Source: Pseudobutyrivibrio xylanivorans (GTDB lineage Bacteria; Bacillota; Clostridia; Lachnospirales; Lachnospiraceae). Taken from it: a stretch of 64,000 nt of DNA. The notes below the pieces were generated by a model. The model was not told where the DNA came from and ran no database searches. It saw only the letters and a list, made by a program, of their open reading frames with translations. Shown here piece after piece: positions 59,272-64,000 of the stretch (position 1 is the first letter of the stretch; every line of letters begins with the position of its first letter). The stretch spans positions 186,001 through 250,000 of the forward strand of contig NZ_VTVE01000002.1 of assembly GCF_010906925.1 (NCBI RefSeq). The letters are read 5' to 3'. Position numbers and translations under genes: made by a program.

Positions 59272-61707
59272 ATGAAATTCGGATACTTCGATGATAATAA
59301 TAAAGAATATGTCATCACTACCCCAAAGACTCCATTGCCTTGGATTAATTATCTTGGATGCAATGATTTCTTTACTTTACTTTCTAATACATGTGGAGGT
59401 TACACATTCTACAAGGATGCAAAGCTTCTTCGTATGACAAGATATCGTTACAACGATACAACTCCTGATACAAACGGAAAGTACTTCTATATTAAAGATG
59501 GTGATACAATTTGGAATCCAGGTTGGCAGCCAACAAAAACTGAGCTTGATTCTTATGAGTGCCGTCACGGTATAGGTTATTCAAAGTTCACTGGTGTTAA
59601 AAATAATGTAGAAGCTGCTTTAGTTACATTTGTACCAGCAGATAATCCAGTAGAGCTTACAAAAGTAACTCTTACAAATAAGGGCAATGCTAAAAAAGAC
59701 ATTCAGCTCTTCTCTTATGTAGAATGGTGTCTTTGGAATGCTGATGATGATATGAAGAATTATCAGCGTAACCTTTCAATCGGTGAGGTAGAGGTTGTAG
59801 ATTCTACTATCTATCACAAAACAGAATACAGAGAGCGTCGTAATCACTACGCTGTTTACTCTGTAAATGCAAAAATTGATGGTTTTGAAACAAGTCGTGA
59901 TGAATTCAGAGGCGCTTACAACGGACCTGATAAGCCAGCAGCTGTTATCGAAGGAAAGCTTCATAATACTATTGCTTCTGGTTGGTACCCAATTGCTTCA
60001 CATCAGCTCAATGTTTCTCTTGAAGCTGGCGAGAGCAAGACATTCGTATTCGCTCTTGGCTATATCGAGAATGCTGAAGATGATAAATGGGAAAAGCCTG
60101 GTGTTATTAATAAGAAGAAAGCTGATGCTCTTCTTGCTAAATACCAGACAACAGAAGATTTCGACAAAGCATTTGATGAGTTATGCAAATATTGGGATAA
60201 CCTTCTCAGCAAATTCCACATCGAATCTTCTGATGAGCATGTAAACCGCATGGTCAACATTTGGAATCAGTATCAGTGTATGGTTACATTTAACATGTCA
60301 CGTTCTGCTTCTTATTATGAGACAGGTATTGGACGTGGTATGGGATTCAGAGATTCTTGCCAGGATTTACTTGGATTTGTTCATCTTATTCCTGATAGAG
60401 CTCGCGAGAGAATCATTGACATTGCTTCAACTCAGTTCCAGGATGGTTCTGCATACCACCAGTATCAGCCACTCACAAAGAAGGGTAATTCTGATATCGG
60501 TTCTGGTTTCAATGATGATCCACTTTGGCTCATTGCTGGTACAAGTGCTTACATCCGCGAAACAGGTGACACCTCAATCCTTAAGGAAATGGTTCCATAC
60601 GACAACGATATGTCAGTTGCAACTACTCTTATGGAGCATTTGAAGAGATCATTTGATTATATTGTTAACCACAAGGGTCCACACAACCTTCCACTTATCG
60701 GTCGTGCTGATTGGAATGATTGCTTGAACTTGAACTGCTTCTCAGAGCATCCAGGCGAAAGTTTCCAGTGCTTCGGTCCTTCAGAGGGTCCAGTTGCTGA
60801 GTCAGTATTTATCGCTGGTATGTTTGTAAAATATGGCCGCGAGTATGCAGCTCTTGCAAAGCTCCTTGGAGATACAGCTGAAGAAGCACGTGTTCTTGCA
60901 GAAGTAGATAAGATGATTGCGGCTATCGAAAAAGATGGTTGGGATGGCGAATGGTTCGTTAGAGCTTATGATGCTTACAGCCACAAGGTTGGTTCTAAGG
61001 AATGTGATGAGGGCCAGATTTACATCGAGCCACAAGGTATGTGTGTAATGGCTGGTGTAGGTGTTGATAATGGCAACGCTGAGAAGGCTCTTAATTCTGT
61101 AAAGGCTAAGCTTGATACAAAGTATGGTGTTATGATTCTTCAGCCTGCTTACACAAGATATCACCTTGAACTTGGTGAGATTACTTCATATCCACCAGGA
61201 TACAAGGAAAATGCTGGTATCTTCTGCCACAACAATCCATGGATTTCAATTGCTGAGACATGCATCGGTCGTGGCGATAGAGCATTCGAAGTTTACAAGA
61301 AGACTTGTCCTTCATACATCGAGGACATCTCTGAGATTCATAGAACTGAGCCATATGTTTACTCACAGATGGTTGCTGGCGCAGATGCCAAGTTCCATGG
61401 TGAGGCTAAGAACAGCTGGCTTACAGGTACAGCAGCTTGGACATTTACAAATATCTCTCAGTACATCTTAGGTATTTATCCTACACTTGAGGGACTTTCA
61501 GTAAATCCATGTACTCCAGCTGCATTTGGAGATTTCAAGATTACTCGTGTATACCGCGGTGTAACATACAACATTGAAATCAAGAATCCAAACAAGGTTC
61601 AAAAGGGTGTTTCTTCTCTCACTGTTGACGGTGTAGAGGTTCAAGGAAATGTAATCCCATTTGACCCAAGCAAAAAGGTTGTAAATGTAATTGCAACTAT
61701 GAAGTAA
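59272..61707 (+). CDS. cbpA: Cellobiose phosphorylase (GH94)
   Basis: An 811-residue cytoplasmic enzyme that splits cellobiose with phosphate into alpha-glucose 1-phosphate and glucose. The N-terminal beta-sandwich starts [29 protein letters not shown]; the (alpha/alpha)6 barrel carries [11 protein letters not shown] (358-368, with the catalytic acid Asp) and [15 protein letters not shown], both typical of GH94 cellobiose phosphorylases. GGGAGG lies 8 bases before the ATG. It is the only large plus-strand gene here, divergent from the LacI/transporter genes. Glucose 1-phosphate can go on to the phosphoglucomutase at 718-2400. Confidence 0.96.
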   Translation: MKFGYFDDNNKEYVITTPKTPLPWINYLGCNDFFTLLSNTCGGYTFYKDAKLLRMTRYRYNDTTPDTNGKYFYIKDGDTIWNPGWQPTKTELDSYECRHGIGYSKFTGVKNNVEAALVTFVPADNPVELTKVTLTNKGNAKKDIQLFSYVEWCLWNADDDMKNYQRNLSIGEVEVVDSTIYHKTEYRERRNHYAVYSVNAKIDGFETSRDEFRGAYNGPDKPAAVIEGKLHNTIASGWYPIASHQLNVSLEAGESKTFVFALGYIENAEDDKWEKPGVINKKKADALLAKYQTTEDFDKAFDELCKYWDNLLSKFHIESSDEHVNRMVNIWNQYQCMVTFNMSRSASYYETGIGRGMGFRDSCQDLLGFVHLIPDRARERIIDIASTQFQDGSAYHQYQPLTKKGNSDIGSGFNDDPLWLIAGTSAYIRETGDTSILKEMVPYDNDMSVATTLMEHLKRSFDYIVNHKGPHNLPLIGRADWNDCLNLNCFSEHPGESFQCFGPSEGPVAESVFIAGMFVKYGREYAALAKLLGDTAEEARVLAEVDKMIAAIEKDGWDGEWFVRAYDAYSHKVGSKECDEGQIYIEPQGMCVMAGVGVDNGNAEKALNSVKAKLDTKYGVMILQPAYTRYHLELGEITSYPPGYKENAGIFCHNNPWISIAETCIGRGDRAFEVYKKTCPSYIEDISEIHRTEPYVYSQMVAGADAKFHGEAKNSWLTGTAAWTFTNISQYILGIYPTLEGLSVNPCTPAAFGDFKITRVYRGVTYNIEIKNPNKVQKGVSSLTVDGVEVQGNVIPFDPSKKVVNVIATMK

Positions 61708-61746
61708 TTCATTTTCTTCATAAAGTTTTTAATTCTCCTTCTAAAA

Positions 61747-61778
61747 AGAGACTAGCAGCTGCGCTAGTCTCTTTTTTT
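61747..61778 (+). terminator. Terminator of the phosphorylase gene
   Basis: A perfect 10-base stem AGAGACTAGC/GCTAGTCTCT with a 6-base loop, then seven T on the plus strand. The five A before it let it also stop the convergent minus-strand gene. Confidence 0.92.
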
Positions 61779-61841
61779 AATTCTCCTTTGAACCAAAGAC
61801 CCAAAAGACTGTAATCATTCCTAAACTCTTTATACTTACCT

Positions 61842-62654
61842 TTACAAATAAGGATTACAGAAGTATGCAACATCTGCATTCTCACCGCCAAATGATTCTA
61901 TCGCCATACTAATACCCTTTGCACCACTATCAAATGCTCCTGCATTCTGTCCATATAAAATGTTTCCATCTTTATCTAAAACAAGCCCACATGCTCCAAA
62001 CTCCTGCTGGGAGAATCTCTTAGTGCTATCGTGTTCTGGAAGTTTTTCCAAATTAGAGGCAATATAGTATTGATCATACGCATTTGTCGTCAACTCTGAA
62101 TGTATTGCAAAATCCACATATTCTCTATCCAATGCTCCAATAGTAATATTATCCCATCTAATATTTCCAGAAGCATTTGCATAATTCAAATTCACCTCTC
62201 TTGCAACAGTATTTCCATCCCAAATCTCTAAATCATCTTTTATAATATCTTTTACTACTTTGCCATCTTCATCTTCTATATATCCTTTAAGAGAAAGGCT
62301 TACATGATTTCCTGTTAAATTTGTAAATGCTACTACAATATAGTTTTCTGAACCCATACTTGTTGTTTTTACAAACGTGCCTTCAGAAACTACAATTCCA
62401 GGCTTAGGCTCATATTCAACTTCCCAATTTACTTTTGAATAATCTGTAGTCAAAGCTTCTAGCTTTGTTTTAGTATCATCTGATATAGGATACTCTTCTA
62501 AAGAACGCGCACCAAAAGCATTTTCTTCTGCAACATCTTCTATCTCTCCCTTTGCAGATTCCGCTATGGAATCCTCCTTTGAGCCACAGCCCGATAAAAC
62601 TGTAAGCACTCCGATAGTTGCTATTAGTAATAAAGCTAATTTTCTTTTTTTCAT
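61842..62654 (-). CDS. Lipoprotein of unknown function
   Basis: 270 residues from ATG 62654 (AGGAG eight bases upstream; the frame opens at 62678). Lipoprotein signal ending VLSGC (Cys at 24). The mature part is a beta-rich domain (about 70-265), with the FxxxT-type pattern of FxLN-like extracellular domains of Clostridia, such as VAFTNLTGNHVSLSLKGYI. Convergent with the phosphorylase gene and 31 bases after the sigma-factor gene, so likely its operon partner. Confidence 0.82.
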   Translation of the reverse strand: MKKRKLALLLIATIGVLTVLSGCGSKEDSIAESAKGEIEDVAEENAFGARSLEEYPISDDTKTKLEALTTDYSKVNWEVEYEPKPGIVVSEGTFVKTTSMGSENYIVVAFTNLTGNHVSLSLKGYIEDEDGKVVKDIIKDDLEIWDGNTVAREVNLNYANASGNIRWDNITIGALDREYVDFAIHSELTTNAYDQYYIASNLEKLPEHDSTKRFSQQEFGACGLVLDKDGNILYGQNAGAFDSGAKGISMAIESFGGENADVAYFCNPYL

Positions 62655-62685
62655 ATCAATATCTCCTTCATTTTTCATACAGCAG

Positions 62686-64000
62686 TTAATTTAATAATGA
62701 CACTTTGCCATCTGGGCTAATTATATAGTAGCCTTCCACATGCCTTCCATTTGGGCAATAATCTAAACAAATATAATCATCTGCCATATAATGTATACCC
62801 GAACAATTTTCTAAACCAAACATTTCTTGTAATGCTGAGGTTATAGCATTTATTCTTTTTTTATAATCCGGCAGCTTTATTTCATTTGTATCTAATCTCT
62901 CACCATCCAACACATATGCTTCACATACCACATATTCTTCAGCATTTATATCAAATACTTTCTTACACAAGCAAAGCTGATTATTATAAGAAAAATAATA
63001 AACACTATCATTAAAATCTGGTTCCGAATAACCATAATCTTCTACATTAAATCGAAGCACTGCCAATCTATTTACTTCTAATGAATCTAAATCTACGGAA
63101 GCTACCCAATATGGTAAATAGTCAGTGTCTGGATCAAATACTGTACAGTATGTATTTCCATCAACCATAAATATATCCCATCCTTCACAAAGTCTTTCCT
63201 CCGTAAAAGATTCTAAATCATATCGATATATATATGCCGCGCCATCTACCCAATCATCTTCACCTCTATCCTGTGGATTAACGGCACAATATAAATATCC
63301 ATCTTTAGCAACCATTGTACCAAAGTCCATATATGTCTCTTCTGGCGATGTGTAGACAGCTTTCTTTTCTTCTGTATCCAAATCATACTCATAGATAACT
63401 TCCCTATCTATATCCTTCTCATGTAGAGCATAATATGCCTTATTTTCATATATCGCCACTTTGCAAGGTTCAGTAATCGAGCTGTTATATTCTGATAATT
63501 GCGGACCATTTTCTTCATCTGGGTTGTTATATGAAGTTGTCTCTTCTACATTTTCTGGTTCTTTCTCTCCATTATTTTTTCCATGAATGACTAAGCCAGT
63601 TGCAGTACCTCCAATTACAGCTGTAGCAACTACTCCAGCAATTATTTTCTTTGTAGTAATTCCTACTGCTACTTTCGCAGCTTCACCGGCTGTTATGCCA
63701 CCTGCAGTTGTTGCAGTAGCTCCAGTCGTTCCAGTTGCCGCAGATACTGTACCAGAAACGATTGCCGTAAATGTAGGAACTGCCACAGTAGTCTTTGCCA
63801 TCTCTGCTTTGATAATCCATACAAAGAATGGAAGTGGAGCAAGACTGTAGAGCTTTGTTCCCTGTTTTTCTAGAGCAATTACTTTATCTTTAATCTTTTG
63901 TCTACCGTAATTCAATCGGCTCTTTACAGTATTTTCAGAAACCTCTAATGTATTTGCGATATCTTTTACAGACATCTCTTCCATGTAAAACATGGTAATA
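62686..64000 (-). CDS. Membrane-anchored ECF-type sigma factor with extracytoplasmic domain (5' end outside window)
   Basis: The frame is open to the window edge. The part seen begins in sigma region 4 (MSVKDIANTLEVSENTVKSRLNYGRQKIKD). A short linker, an Ala/Thr/Gly-rich stretch, one membrane helix (KKIIAGVVATAVIGGTATGLVIHG) and a long extracytoplasmic domain of about 285 residues follow, with propeller-like repeats (YEYDLDTEEKKAVYTS, YRYDLESFTEERLC, VASVDLDSLEVNRLA). So DNA-binding and outside sensing would be on one chain. Region 2 should lie upstream, beyond 64000. Confidence 0.8.
   Translation of the reverse strand, partial: ITMFYMEEMSVKDIANTLEVSENTVKSRLNYGRQKIKDKVIALEKQGTKLYSLAPLPFFVWIIKAEMAKTTVAVPTFTAIVSGTVSAATGTTGATATTAGGITAGEAAKVAVGITTKKIIAGVVATAVIGGTATGLVIHGKNNGEKEPENVEETTSYNNPDEENGPQLSEYNSSITEPCKVAIYENKAYYALHEKDIDREVIYEYDLDTEEKKAVYTSPEETYMDFGTMVAKDGYLYCAVNPQDRGEDDWVDGAAYIYRYDLESFTEERLCEGWDIFMVDGNTYCTVFDPDTDYLPYWVASVDLDSLEVNRLAVLRFNVEDYGYSEPDFNDSVYYFSYNNQLCLCKKVFDINAEEYVVCEAYVLDGERLDTNEIKLPDYKKRINAITSALQEMFGLENCSGIHYMADDYICLDYCPNGRHVEGYYIISPDGKVSLLN

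Overview
The window looks like a chromosome segment of an AT-rich, Gram-positive anaerobe of the Lachnospiraceae (Butyrivibrio, Pseudobutyrivibrio or Roseburia type). This is inferred from protein sequence and gene order: a Firmicutes-type rpmG-secE-nusG-rplKAJL-rpoBC-rpsLG-fusA-tuf block, a GH94 cellobiose phosphorylase beside a LacI-controlled sugar ABC transporter, a two-gene SufC/SufB iron-sulfur assembly operon, LytTR regulators, and short intergenic gaps with strong intrinsic terminators. Nearly all genes lie on the minus strand. The clear plus-strand genes are the cellobiose phosphorylase and a tiny type I toxin-like gene.

Layout. 1-2400: GntR/ABC operon and phosphoglucomutase. 2504-4292: mtnN, luxS and a DJ-1 family gene (S-adenosylhomocysteine recycling). 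4396-6469: a membrane-anchored MutS-like ATPase and a MerR regulator with a C-terminal membrane helix. 6605-8911: a MarR, acetyltransferase, ArsP-like permease and thioredoxin-like operon that may resist organoarsenicals. 9059-12135: a small unknown protein, a CstA-family transporter and a one-component membrane LytTR sensor. 12269-13932: sufCB. 14132-14944: secreted SGNH hydrolase. 15066-19959: ABC exporter with its own two-component system. 20119-22957: LytTR, LiaF-like protein and ABC-F ATPase. 23110-27972: assorted housekeeping genes, including a UvrD-like helicase and a PAP2 phosphatase.

28079-34339 is the most unusual part. Two minus-strand transcription units encode a WYL regulator, an RNase J-like metallo-beta-lactamase and a PD-(D/E)XK nuclease, then a soluble FtsH-like AAA+ protease, a stripped-down DnaA ATPase, a shrunken PolC fragment and a 53-residue DnaB-like fragment. 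Both units carry the same palindrome (ATGTGC-N8-GYACAT) upstream, so they are probably one regulon. I know of no described system with this content. It has features of a defence or replication-interference system built from replisome parts. It is followed by decayed genes, a type I toxin and an intact IS3-family element, which together make an accessory island (about 28.1-37.3 kb) next to tuf.

37381-53594 is the ribosomal/RNA polymerase/elongation-factor block, with an L10 leader, an array of five hairpins after rpoC, and three promoters that overlap hairpins. 53626-64000: lipoproteins, the cellobiose import and phosphorolysis locus, and at the edge a membrane-anchored ECF-type sigma factor, cut by the window end.
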